Assembly: GCF_025200715.1 (NCBI RefSeq)
Contig: NZ_CP104143.1
Location: 3,079,501-3,143,500 of the forward strand
DNA: 64,000 nucleotides
Direction of reading: 5' to 3'
Source of the DNA: Rhizobium sullae
GTDB taxonomy: Bacteria; Pseudomonadota; Alphaproteobacteria; Rhizobiales; Rhizobiaceae
How positions within the stretch are numbered: the stretch's first letter is position 1; the number at the start of each line of letters is the position of its first letter. Below the pieces are notes generated by a model, which was not told the origin of the DNA, did no database searches, and was given only the letters and a program-made list of their open reading frames with translations. The translations under genes and the position numbers were made by a program. Shown here in pieces: positions 18,622-26,704 of this stretch.

Positions 18622-18671
18622 TTCGAAAGTGATTGAAGTTAAAACGAAAACTATTCGCGTGTCAAACGAAT
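18622..18671 (-). promoter_or_regulatory. glp operon promoter with CGAA repeats, candidate GlpR operator
   Basis: On the minus strand TTGACA (18660-18665) and TTTAAC (18638-18643) are 16 bases apart. On the plus strand CGAA occurs at 18624, 18645 and 18667, spaced 21 and 22 bases or two helical turns, each within an A-rich context. DeoR-family repressors such as GlpR bind repeats of this TTCG type. The repeats overlap the promoter, as expected for repression relieved by glycerol-3-phosphate. No experiment supports it here. Confidence 0.5.
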
Positions 18672-18761
18672 GCTTCTCATACTAATGGAGGGCAGCTCGG
18701 CGCACCTGAGCTCGGCGATCAATAGAGGCTATTGGACTGCCTGACGCTTGGCCTCAACCGC

Positions 18762-19676
18762 TCAATTGTGCCGTGAGAGGAAGCGGGATATCGTGGAAAG
18801 GCAAAGCTCTTTTTCCTCGACATGCGGCATATGGCTGGAATTTTCGAAGAGCACCCATTCGCAACCGCGAACGCGCTCCAAATACGGCCTGACCACCTCT
18901 GGCGTCGCTTCGTCGTATTTCCCGGAAATCACCAACGTGGGAGCGTGGATCTGATCGAGGCGATCTTCGATCGTCCAATCTTTCATCGTACCGATAACGT
19001 GAAACTCCGTCGGACCGTTCATGTTGCGATAGACCGTGCTATCCTCGTCCATGATTGCGAAAGTACGAGCCACTTCGGGTGGCCAGGGCACCACGCGGCA
19101 GACATGGCGGTCGTAGAAGACCCGCGAGGCGGCAATATAGTCCGGGTCGGTAAGTGTGCCGGCCAGCTCGTGTTGCAGCAGCGTATCCTGAACCTCCTTA
19201 GGCAGCTCTTTGCGCAGCCGATTGGCTTCCGCGACCCAGGTATGCATGTTGGCCGGCGAATTGGCGATGATGAGCGCCTTAAGACCCTTTGGCCGGCGCA
19301 CGGCATGTTCGGCACCCAGCATGCCGCCCCAGGACTGGCCGAGAAAGGCATACCGCTCGTGAATGCCCAAGTGCCCCAGCAGCGCGTCGAGTTCCTCGAG
19401 GAAAAGAGCGACTGTCCAGAAATCCGGACCTTTCTCCGGCAGACGTGTCGAATTGCCGTTTCCAAGCTGGTCGTAATGGATGACCGGACGGCCATCGAGC
19501 TCGGATATATCTTTGAAGGAATCGACGTAATCATGCGTGCATCCTGGTCCGCCATGGGCCACGATCAAAGGCAGCTTGCCACTATCGAACGATCCTGTAA
19601 CCCGAAACCAGGTGCTATACTCCCGAAAGGGCAAATAGGCTTCCTTCGACATCACAGCAGCCACGACATTCTCCAT
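18762..19676 (-). CDS. Alpha/beta hydrolase, proline iminopeptidase-like (first of two)
   Basis: 304-residue S33-type peptidase candidate. The oxyanion motif HGGPGCTHD, nucleophile elbow GQSWGG, Asp in GKYDEATP and His in SSHMPHVEE give a complete triad. Enzymes of this group remove N-terminal proline or other small residues from peptides, or hydrolyse amides. The ATG at 19676 has no strong ribosome site, and the ATG at 19652 is an alternative. It lies downstream of the LuxR solo on the same strand. A 16-bp palindrome sits 51-66 bases before its start, near the position expected for an activator site. Confidence 0.85.
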   Translation of the reverse strand: MENVVAAVMSKEAYLPFREYSTWFRVTGSFDSGKLPLIVAHGGPGCTHDYVDSFKDISELDGRPVIHYDQLGNGNSTRLPEKGPDFWTVALFLEELDALLGHLGIHERYAFLGQSWGGMLGAEHAVRRPKGLKALIIANSPANMHTWVAEANRLRKELPKEVQDTLLQHELAGTLTDPDYIAASRVFYDRHVCRVVPWPPEVARTFAIMDEDSTVYRNMNGPTEFHVIGTMKDWTIEDRLDQIHAPTLVISGKYDEATPEVVRPYLERVRGCEWVLFENSSHMPHVEEKELCLSTISRFLSRHN

Positions 19677-19726
19677 CTGTTGCTAGGGGCGATGGAAACA
19701 TAACGTGGCGTTCGGGCCTGCGGCAG

Positions 19727-19742
19727 CTATCACAAGTTATAG
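19727..19742. promoter_or_regulatory. lux-box-like 16-bp palindrome upstream of the first hydrolase
   Basis: CTATCACAAGTTATAG, an imperfect dyad (half-site CTATMAC). It matches CTATCACTTCTTATAG at 20546-20561 in 13 of 16 positions, with all differences in the three central bases. It overlaps the end of the luxR coding sequence, 51 bases upstream of the hydrolase gene. Proposed binding site of the neighbouring LuxR protein. Confidence 0.6.
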
Positions 19743-20513
19743 GATGGCTGGTTTTTCAAGCATACGGTAATGCGTGGCACGCACCACCGCTTGCGTACGG
19801 TTTTTAGCACCAAGCTTCTTGGCGGCGGCATTGAGATGCATGACGACCGTCGGAACCGAACGCTCGATAATGCGGGAAATCTCCTTGGCCGAATAGCCTT
19901 CCGCGGAATAGCGCAGGCATTCGCGCTCGCGCTCGGTCAGCCGGATCTTGCCGACGCTGCGTGCCTCTGCATCGAAGAGCCCGTAAGCGGCTTCATGGAA
20001 AACGTGGGCGAGAAGATTGAAATCCGCGATATAGCGCAGAGCATCCATCTCGAAATCCCGTTTGGCCCCGAAACGTATGCCTGTCACTGTCGCGTAGTCG
20101 CCATGCGGCATATGAACGGGAACAGTGACGCCTGTCGACATGTCCCGCTCGCCGAGATAGCGCGCGACCGGTTCCGTATCCCTGCTCATGAAGCGTCTGA
20201 TGAGCGTGTCGGCGTCCGCATCATAGTTCCAGAAGAAGGGAGCCGATGTGCGCAGCGCTACCTGCTGAACCGGATCGATGCGAAAGTAACCGCGATTGCA
20301 CCAGTATTCGTGCATGTCCTCTGAAATATTGCGCAGTTTCAGAAGCGACGGAATCATGATCTCGCCGTCAAGATCGAAGGCGACCGGCGTATAGTCATAG
20401 ATCAGCGCTTCGTAGCCCAGGTGTTTCATTGCTTCGAACACTTGATCGATCCGGCCATCCAAAGTCGAATGAGCGGTGAACTGCCGTCTGATCGTTCCAA
20501 TTTCGTCGAGCAT
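19737..20513 (-). CDS. LuxR-family solo regulator of the plant-responsive (OryR/PipR/NesR) type
   Basis: Transcription factor with an N-terminal autoinducer-type ligand domain and a C-terminal LuxR helix-turn-helix (LTERERECLRYSAEGYSAKEISR). From the ATG at 20513 it is 258 residues. Anchoring on the DP pair (Asp80-Pro81, TraR 70-71) and Trp95 (TraR 85), the positions equal to TraR W57 and Y61 are Met67 and Trp71. Those two substitutions define LuxR solos that answer plant compounds and not acyl-homoserine lactones. No luxI gene is present. It is flanked by two iminopeptidase genes, also the hallmark of that group. An alternative GTG start at 20552 would lie inside the palindrome and is less likely. 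Confidence 0.9.
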   Translation of the reverse strand: MLDEIGTIRRQFTAHSTLDGRIDQVFEAMKHLGYEALIYDYTPVAFDLDGEIMIPSLLKLRNISEDMHEYWCNRGYFRIDPVQQVALRTSAPFFWNYDADADTLIRRFMSRDTEPVARYLGERDMSTGVTVPVHMPHGDYATVTGIRFGAKRDFEMDALRYIADFNLLAHVFHEAAYGLFDAEARSVGKIRLTERERECLRYSAEGYSAKEISRIIERSVPTVVMHLNAAAKKLGAKNRTQAVVRATHYRMLEKPAIL

Positions 20514-20529
20514 AACGAACCCCGCGGCG

Positions 20530-20611
20530 CAACGTTTGGGGCGACCTATCACTTCTTATAGCTAGCCTGGTTCGCCTCTTCTGGTAAAAATTTAGCCACG
20601 CCCAAATGTTG
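20530..20611. repeat. Inverted repeat pair CAAC(G/A)TTTGGG framing the divergent promoter region
   Basis: CAACGTTTGGG at 20530-20540 and CCCAAATGTTG at 20601-20611 are inverted copies with one mismatch in 11. Each divergent gene therefore has CCCAAA(C/T)GTTG in its own direction just before its start. Could be a second operator or a leader element. Confidence 0.4.
20546..20561. promoter_or_regulatory. lux-box-like 16-bp palindrome in the luxR/hydrolase divergent region
   Basis: CTATCACTTCTTATAG lies 80 bases before the second hydrolase and 32 bases before luxR. It shares outer half-sites with the copy at 19727-19742. Its position could serve activation of the hydrolase/transporter operon and autoregulation of luxR. 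Confidence 0.6.
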
Positions 20612-20641
20612 AGCAAGTAAAATCTTTGCTGGAGAGCCATA

Positions 20642-21532
20642 ATGTGGCGAGAGATAGAGCCAGACGACCGCTTTGAAGTGGAAGTCGACGGCTATCGCGT
20701 GGTCGCCTATAGTCACGGCAACGGCAGTGAGACCGTCTTCTGCCTGAACGGCGGCCCCGGTCTTCCCTGTGACTATCTGCGTGAGGCGCATTCCTGCCTC
20801 ATCGATCAAGGCTATCGCGTCGTCACGTTCGACCAGCTCGGCACCGGCTTCTCTGATCGGCCGGAGGATGCCTCGCTTTGGACGATCGGCCGATATGTCG
20901 AGGAAACCGAGACCGTGCGGAAAGCACTCGGCCTTGGCAAGGTCCACATGCTTGGTCATTCCTGGGGCGGCTGGCTGGCTATCGACTATGCCCTCACCTA
21001 CCCTGAAAATCTTCGAACACTCATTCTCGAGGATACCGTTGCCGACATGCCGCACCTCGTCTCCGAGCTGGCGCGGCTGAGAGCCGCACTCGGTCCCGAA
21101 ACCGTCGCGATGATGCAGAAGCATGAGGCGCAGGGAATCTACGCTCATCCCGAATATCTGGCCGCTGTAACGATCCTGAACTATCGGCACGTCTGCCGCC
21201 TGCCGGAATGGCCGGTGCCGGTGCGCCGGTCGCTCGACGACTGGAATATGGGACCCTACACCACGATACAGGGACCGAATGAATTTCTCTATATCGGCAA
21301 TCTGAAGGACTGGAACCGCATTCCCGACCTCCATCGCATTAAAGTCCCGGTGCTGATCACAACCGGCGAACATGACGAACTGACACCCGCGTGCGCGCTG
21401 CGTATGAAGCTTGCGCTGCCCGACGCCGAACTCAAGGTATTTGCCAACGCAAGCCATATGCCCTTCTATGAGAATCCCGGAGACTACTATCCCGCACTTC
21501 TCGGTTTCCTCTCGCGTCATAGGGCGGACTGA
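20642..21532 (+). CDS. Alpha/beta hydrolase, proline iminopeptidase-like (second of two, PipA-like)
   Basis: 296-residue S33-type peptidase candidate with NGGPGLPCD oxyanion motif, nucleophile GHSWGG, Asp in GEHDELTP and His in ASHMPFYE. It is a paralogue of the hydrolase at 18762-19676; both keep the RHVCR segment after the lid. The ATG at 20642 is preceded by GGAGAG. It opens a rightward unit with the oligopeptide importer 51 bases downstream. In Pseudomonas PipR systems the pip gene and a peptide ABC importer are likewise next to the LuxR solo. Expected role: trimming imported plant-derived peptides or amides. Confidence 0.87.
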   Translation: MWREIEPDDRFEVEVDGYRVVAYSHGNGSETVFCLNGGPGLPCDYLREAHSCLIDQGYRVVTFDQLGTGFSDRPEDASLWTIGRYVEETETVRKALGLGKVHMLGHSWGGWLAIDYALTYPENLRTLILEDTVADMPHLVSELARLRAALGPETVAMMQKHEAQGIYAHPEYLAAVTILNYRHVCRLPEWPVPVRRSLDDWNMGPYTTIQGPNEFLYIGNLKDWNRIPDLHRIKVPVLITTGEHDELTPACALRMKLALPDAELKVFANASHMPFYENPGDYYPALLGFLSRHRAD

Positions 21533-21583
21533 TGCGGGAAGACGCGATCAAAACCGGACGAAGGCAGGAGGGCGATCGCTGCC

Positions 21584-22522
21584 ATGCATCGCTATAAGTT
21601 CGTTCTGACAAGACCGCTGCAATTCCTGCCGGTCATTTTCGGCATCAGCGTCATCACCTTCATTCTGGTGCGACTTATTCCAGGAGATCCCGCGCGTGTC
21701 ATCCTGGGCGCCCGCGCCACGCCCACGGCCCTCGCGAACGTCCGCGCACAATACGGGCTGGATCAGCCTCTCTGGCTGCAATATTTCTATTTTCTCAAAA
21801 ATCTCGCAAATGGTGAGATGGGCAGGTCCATCCTCTACAAGATAGACGTTCTCCAACTCATCCTAACGCGCATCGAACCAACGACGGCGCTCGTGATCTC
21901 CAGCGTGATTCTGTCGGTTGCAATCGCCATTCCCGTGGCCGCGATCGCCTCTCGCAACAGCGGCCGGGCGCCGGATCATGCCGTTCGCATTATCTCGACT
22001 TTCGGCATCGGCTTTCCCCCTTTCTGGCTGGGGCTAATGCTGATCATTCTTTTCAGCGTCCAACTTGGCGTTTTCCCAGTTTCCGGCTATGGCAGTAGCA
22101 TCGGCGATAAACTGGCGCATCTCGTCCTGCCAAGCCTCACCATTGCGCTTTCCCTCTCCACAGTACTGACGCGTAGCCTGCGTGCTGCGATGGTCGAAGC
22201 CCTGAAGTCGGATGTCGCGACGGCGGCGCGGGCGCGCGGAATGCCGGAAAGCATCGTCTTTTGGCGCCACGTTGTGCCGAACTCCTTGGTTCCGACAATC
22301 AACCTGCTGGCGGTCAATGTCGGCTGGCTGATCGGTGGAACGGTCGTTTTGGAAAGCATCTTCGCACTGCCCGGCATGGGACAGTTACTAGTGCGCGCCA
22401 TCTTCTCCCGCGACTATATGGTCGTCCAGGGTGTCGCCATGGTTTTCGCGTGCGCCACCGTACTCGTCAACTTCATCGCCGACATCGTGACGGTTGCCGC
22501 CGATCCGAGGGTGAAGCTATGA
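21584..22522 (+). CDS. Oligopeptide ABC importer permease, DppB/OppB type
   Basis: 312-residue inner-membrane permease. Family features: the N-terminal RPLQFLPVIFGISVITFILVR span, the RLIPGDPAR motif, the QYGLDQPLW segment, and the EAA loop DVATAARARGMPESIVFWRH. The ATG at 21584 follows AGGAGGGCG. The downstream permease start overlaps its stop by four bases (ATGA). Confidence 0.92.
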   Translation: MHRYKFVLTRPLQFLPVIFGISVITFILVRLIPGDPARVILGARATPTALANVRAQYGLDQPLWLQYFYFLKNLANGEMGRSILYKIDVLQLILTRIEPTTALVISSVILSVAIAIPVAAIASRNSGRAPDHAVRIISTFGIGFPPFWLGLMLIILFSVQLGVFPVSGYGSSIGDKLAHLVLPSLTIALSLSTVLTRSLRAAMVEALKSDVATAARARGMPESIVFWRHVVPNSLVPTINLLAVNVGWLIGGTVVLESIFALPGMGQLLVRAIFSRDYMVVQGVAMVFACATVLVNFIADIVTVAADPRVKL

Positions 22523-23370
22523 GCGTCCAGGCGATCGAGCCCTCCCCCTTCAGCTGGCGCCGGTTTTTCGGCAAGCGGCTCGCGCTCGCGATCGGCGGCG
22601 GCATATTGCTGTTCTTCCTTCTGCTCGCGATCGGCGCGCCTCTCATTGCGCCCTATGATCCTATCCTCCAGAATGCCGATGTTCGTCTCCAATCACCTTG
22701 TCTTCTCCATCCGTTTGGCACGGACAATTTCGGTCGGGACATTCTTTCGCGCGTCATCTGGGGCACACGGATCGACCTGCAGATCGCGGTGATCGGCGTC
22801 CTCTTTCCGTTCCTGATCGGGACCGCCGTCGGCACGATCGCGGGCTTCTTCGGCGGGGCGGTCGATGCGCTGTTCATGCGGCTCGTTGACATCATCCTCG
22901 CATTTCCCTTCCTAGTGCTGATGCTCTCGATCATCGCCATTCTTGGGCCGGGCTTGGGGAGCTTTTACATCGCCATGGCCTTGGTCGGCTGGGTCTCCTA
23001 TGCGCGGCTGATCAGGGCTCAAATGCTGACGCTTAAGAACGCCGACTACGCCATCGCTGCCGTCAGCCTCGGCTTCAGCCGCTTCCGCATCATGTTCCGC
23101 CATCTGCTGCCGAATGCGGTCGCCGGGTCGATTGTCTTTTCGATGTCGGATGCGACGCTTGTGCTCTTGAGCGGCGCGGCCGTCAGCTATCTCGGCCTTG
23201 GTGTACAGCCTCCGCTTGCCGAGTGGGGCGTCATGGTCGCGGAAGGCCAGAGCTTCATCACGACGGCCTGGTGGATCACGCTCTTCCCCGGCCTTTCCAT
23301 CGTCTGCCTTGCTTTCGGTTTCAGCATGCTTGGCGACGGGCTCGCCGAATTGCTTGGGGTCCACGAATGA
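22519..23370 (+). CDS. Oligopeptide ABC importer permease, DppC/OppC type
   Basis: 283-residue second permease. The start at 22519 is fixed by ATGA overlap with the upstream gene. It shows the family signature PFGTDNFGRDILSRVIWGTR, periplasmic after the first span, and the EAA loop NADYAIAAVSLGFSRFRIMF. It ends in an ATGA overlap with the ATPase gene, so permeases and ATPase are translated in series. Confidence 0.92.
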   Translation: MSVQAIEPSPFSWRRFFGKRLALAIGGGILLFFLLLAIGAPLIAPYDPILQNADVRLQSPCLLHPFGTDNFGRDILSRVIWGTRIDLQIAVIGVLFPFLIGTAVGTIAGFFGGAVDALFMRLVDIILAFPFLVLMLSIIAILGPGLGSFYIAMALVGWVSYARLIRAQMLTLKNADYAIAAVSLGFSRFRIMFRHLLPNAVAGSIVFSMSDATLVLLSGAAVSYLGLGVQPPLAEWGVMVAEGQSFITTAWWITLFPGLSIVCLAFGFSMLGDGLAELLGVHE

Positions 23371-25067
23371 GCGCCCCCGTCCTTTCCGTCCGCGACCTGA
23401 CCATCAGGGGCCATCTCGACACCGGTACACGCACCCTAATAGACGCCGTGTCGCTTGATCTCGGCAAGGACGAAATCCTCGGTCTCGTCGGCGAAAGCGG
23501 TTCGGGTAAAAGCCTTTTCTGCCGTTCGCTAGTGCGGCTGCTGCCGTCGTCGCTTCTCAGGATCGAAGGCGGGTCTGTTCTCCTCGAAGGCCGCGATCTG
23601 ACGAAGGTCAGCGACGCCGAGATGCTGGCCGTTCGCGGCAGCGAAATTGGGATGATCTTTCAGAACCCGACAAGCCATCTCGATCCGGTCATGCGGATAG
23701 GCGACCAGATCGCTGAAGGCATCCGCTATCATCATGGATTGAATGCGCGAGGCGCGCGCGCTGCCGCGACGGAAATTCTGAGCCAAGTCGGCTTTCCTGA
23801 CCCGGCTCGGCAATATGATAGCTATCCGCATGAATTTTCAGGCGGCATGCGCCAGCGTGCGATGATCGGTGTCGCGCTTTCATGTAATCCGAAAATCCTG
23901 ATCGCCGACGAGCCGACTACGGCGCTGGATGTAACGATCCAGGCTCAAATCCTGAAACTGCTGATGGAAATACGCGACAAGCGTGGCCTCTCCATCATTC
24001 TCATTACCCACGATCTCGGCATCGTCGCCCAGACTTGTGACCGGATTGCCGTGCTTCGCGGCGGCAAGCTGCTCGAGGAGGGGCCGAAACGTGCGATCCT
24101 TTCCAAGCCTCAGCATCCCTACACGACCAATCTGATCAATAGCCACCCGTCCATGCCCGACTCCGCTCCTGTCGAGGTGATTAAGGCGAGTGGCGTCACC
24201 AAACCTCTTCTCGAAGTCGACGACCTGAATGTATGCTTCAAAGTCGGCGGCAGCCTTTTCAAGGGAAGCGGCAAGAGCGTGAGTGCCGTCTCGGGTGTCA
24301 GCCTGCGAGTGATGCCCGGCGAAACTGTCGGCATCGTCGGAGAGTCCGGCAGCGGCAAGAGTACGCTCGCACGGGCAGTTCTGGGACTCGCACCGATCTC
24401 CTCCGGACATGTGACGTTTGACGGCATCGACATCGCACAGCAGAAGGCCTCCGGCCTTGCCAAACTGCGCCACGAGACAGCGATGGTTTTCCAGGATCCC
24501 TATAACGCGCTCAATCCTCGACTGACGATTGGCAGCATGCTTGGCGAAGTGTTGAAGGTGCACGGCAAGATCGCGGCAGCGGACATTCCGGCACGGATCG
24601 GCGAATTGCTCGATCTCGTCGGACTGGAGCGCGAATTCGCCAATCGCAAGCCGCGCAGTATGAGCGGCGGCCAGTGCCAGCGCGCGGGAATCGCGCGGGC
24701 GCTCGCAGTCGACCCGAAGCTCATCATCGCCGACGAGTGCGTGGTGGCTCTCGACGTCACCATCCAGGCACAGATCATCGATCTTTTCCGCGAACTCAAG
24801 GAAAAGATGAAGTTGACGCTGATCTTTATCGCTCACGACCTCGCCATCGTGCGCAATCTCTGCGAGCGCGTCGTCGTCATGTATCAGGGGGAGATCGTGG
24901 AAGAAGGATCCTCCGAGGAGGTCTTCGCGCGGCCGAAGCATGCCTATACCGCAGCCCTGATTGCCGCCATTCCCGATATCGATCCGGACAAGCCGTTGCT
25001 GCGGGCCGGAATGCGCCACGACGAGCCGCAGTCCACACCGCTTCAGCCAGCCAAATGCATGCCATAA
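23367..25067 (+). CDS. Oligopeptide ABC importer dual ATPase (DppD-DppF fusion)
   Basis: 566 residues holding two complete nucleotide-binding domains in one chain, a common form in rhizobia. Domain 1 has [29 protein letters not shown] and ITHDLG. Domain 2 has [31 protein letters not shown] and IAHDLA. The second Walker B has Cys in place of the usual Pro after the catalytic Glu, a mild oddity. The start at 23367 overlaps the permease stop (ATGA). Confidence 0.92.
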   Translation: MSAPVLSVRDLTIRGHLDTGTRTLIDAVSLDLGKDEILGLVGESGSGKSLFCRSLVRLLPSSLLRIEGGSVLLEGRDLTKVSDAEMLAVRGSEIGMIFQNPTSHLDPVMRIGDQIAEGIRYHHGLNARGARAAATEILSQVGFPDPARQYDSYPHEFSGGMRQRAMIGVALSCNPKILIADEPTTALDVTIQAQILKLLMEIRDKRGLSIILITHDLGIVAQTCDRIAVLRGGKLLEEGPKRAILSKPQHPYTTNLINSHPSMPDSAPVEVIKASGVTKPLLEVDDLNVCFKVGGSLFKGSGKSVSAVSGVSLRVMPGETVGIVGESGSGKSTLARAVLGLAPISSGHVTFDGIDIAQQKASGLAKLRHETAMVFQDPYNALNPRLTIGSMLGEVLKVHGKIAAADIPARIGELLDLVGLEREFANRKPRSMSGGQCQRAGIARALAVDPKLIIADECVVALDVTIQAQIIDLFRELKEKMKLTLIFIAHDLAIVRNLCERVVVMYQGEIVEEGSSEEVFARPKHAYTAALIAAIPDIDPDKPLLRAGMRHDEPQSTPLQPAKCMP

Positions 25068-25086
25068 CAACGAAGGGAACAAACGC

Positions 25087-26601
25087 ATGACAAACAAATG
25101 GAAGATAGTCGGGCTAGCAGCCATCGTGGCTGGCCTCACGCTAAGTGCAAGCTATGCCGACGCAGCCGGGGTTCTAACCATCGGGCGTCGCGAAGACTCG
25201 ACGACTTTTGATCCGATCAAGACGGCGCAGAACATCGACAACTGGGTCTTCTCGAATGTCTATGACGTGCTGATACGTGTCGACAAGACGGGAACCAAGC
25301 TGGAGCCTGGCCTTGCCGAAAGCTGGACCGTTTCCGACGACGGCCTCACCTATACGTTTAAGATCCGCGATGCCAAATTCTCCGATGGTTCACCGCTGAC
25401 GGCCGGGGATGCCGCCTATAGCCTGCTGCGCATTCGCGATGATGAGACATCGCTCTGGAGCGACTCCTACAAGGTCGTCGACACGGCTGTCGCAACCGAC
25501 GACCGCACGCTGACCGTCAAGCTCAAGAACCTTTCCGTACCATTTCTTTCGACGTTGGCACTTCCGAACGCCTCGGTGATCTCGAAGAAAGGCATGGAAG
25601 AAATAGGCTCCGATGCTTACGGTGAAAAGCCAATCGCATCGGGTGCCTTCGTGGTTGACGAGTGGCGCCGCGGCGACCGTATCATCCTGAAGAAAAACCC
25701 CTATTTCTGGCAGGCGGATCGAGTGAAGCTCGATGGCGTCGAATGGATCTCCGTGCCGGACGACAACACGCGCATGCTGAATGTCCAGGCCGGCCAGCTC
25801 GACGCCGCGATCTTCGTGCCCTTCTCCCGTGTCGAAGAACTCAAGAAGGACCCGAACCTTACCGTCACTATCGATGCCTCGACCCGCGAGGACCATCTGC
25901 TGATCAATCATGCGCACGGCGCACTCGCCAAGAAGGAAGTCCGCCAGGCACTCGATATGGCGATCGACAAGAAGGCGATCGTCGACGCCGTGACCTTCGG
26001 CCAGGGAACCCTCGCCAATTCTTATGTCCCGAAGGGCGCCCTCTATTATTACGCAGACAACATGCAGCGCTCTTATGATCCGGAAAAGGCCAAGGAGATG
26101 CTGGCGGCAGCCGGCGCATCAGGCTTAACGCTGAACTATCTGATCCGCGCGGGCGACGAAGTTGACGAACAGACCGCCGTTCTGGTCCAGCAGCAGCTTC
26201 AGAAGGCCGGTATTATCGCCAACCTGCAGAAAGTCGATCCAAGCCAGGAATGGGATATGACGGTCGCCGGCGATTACGACATCTCGGTCAACTACTGGAC
26301 GAACGACATTCTCGATCCGGACCAGAAGACGACCTTCGTGCTCGGGCACGACTCCAACAACAACTACTTGACCAACTACAAGAACGAAAAGGTGAAGGAA
26401 CTGGTAGCCGCGGCCCGTCTGGAGATCGATCCAAAGAAGCGCGAGCAGATGTATGTCGATCTTCAAAAGATGGCGAAGGATGACGTCAACTGGATCGACC
26501 TTTACTACAGCCCGTACATCAACGTCTCCCGCAAGCACATTGAGAACTTCTACCAGAATCCGCTTGGCCGTTTCTTCCTGGAAGATACGGTTAAAAACTG
26601 A
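25087..26601 (+). CDS. Oligopeptide-type ABC importer periplasmic binding protein
   Basis: 504-residue family 5 solute-binding protein. A signal peptide (KWKIVGLAAIVAGLTLSASYADA) follows the ATG at 25087, which has GAAGGGAA upstream. Conserved stretches are TFDPIKTAQNIDNWVFSNVYD, the SWTVSDDGLTYTFKIRDAKFSDG segment, and ALDMAIDKKAIVDAV. It is last in the import operon, 19 bases after the ATPase. The ligand may be a plant peptide or a peptide-like amide of the kind sensed by PipR-type regulators; that is inference from context. Confidence 0.92.
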   Translation: MTNKWKIVGLAAIVAGLTLSASYADAAGVLTIGRREDSTTFDPIKTAQNIDNWVFSNVYDVLIRVDKTGTKLEPGLAESWTVSDDGLTYTFKIRDAKFSDGSPLTAGDAAYSLLRIRDDETSLWSDSYKVVDTAVATDDRTLTVKLKNLSVPFLSTLALPNASVISKKGMEEIGSDAYGEKPIASGAFVVDEWRRGDRIILKKNPYFWQADRVKLDGVEWISVPDDNTRMLNVQAGQLDAAIFVPFSRVEELKKDPNLTVTIDASTREDHLLINHAHGALAKKEVRQALDMAIDKKAIVDAVTFGQGTLANSYVPKGALYYYADNMQRSYDPEKAKEMLAAAGASGLTLNYLIRAGDEVDEQTAVLVQQQLQKAGIIANLQKVDPSQEWDMTVAGDYDISVNYWTNDILDPDQKTTFVLGHDSNNNYLTNYKNEKVKELVAAARLEIDPKKREQMYVDLQKMAKDDVNWIDLYYSPYINVSRKHIENFYQNPLGRFFLEDTVKN

Positions 26602-26611
26602 TCGATTGCTG

Positions 26612-26647
26612 CAATTTAAAACGCCGCCACTCCACTGGATGGCGGCG
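26612..26647 (-). terminator. Terminator hairpin between convergent operons
   Basis: 8-bp arms CGCCGCCA and TGGCGGCG with a 10-base loop. Read on the minus strand the stem is followed by GTTTTAAATT, a good intrinsic terminator for the leftward operon above. On the plus strand it follows the peptide operon by 20 bases but has no T-run. Confidence 0.7.
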
Positions 26648-26704
26648 CCCAATTCGTCGGGAAGTCGCGGCGCAGAGATTACCTCCCCGCGCTTTTCTCG
26701 TTCG

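Noticed and set aside
20549..21520. 323-codon open frame opposite the second iminopeptidase-like gene
   Set aside because: The plus strand carries a full catalytic triad and a ribosome site; the antisense frame shows no family features.
23367..25067. Two ATPase domains in one frame suspected as a sequencing join of two genes
   Set aside because: Dual-domain Dpp-type ATPases are common in rhizobia, and both domains are complete and in frame.
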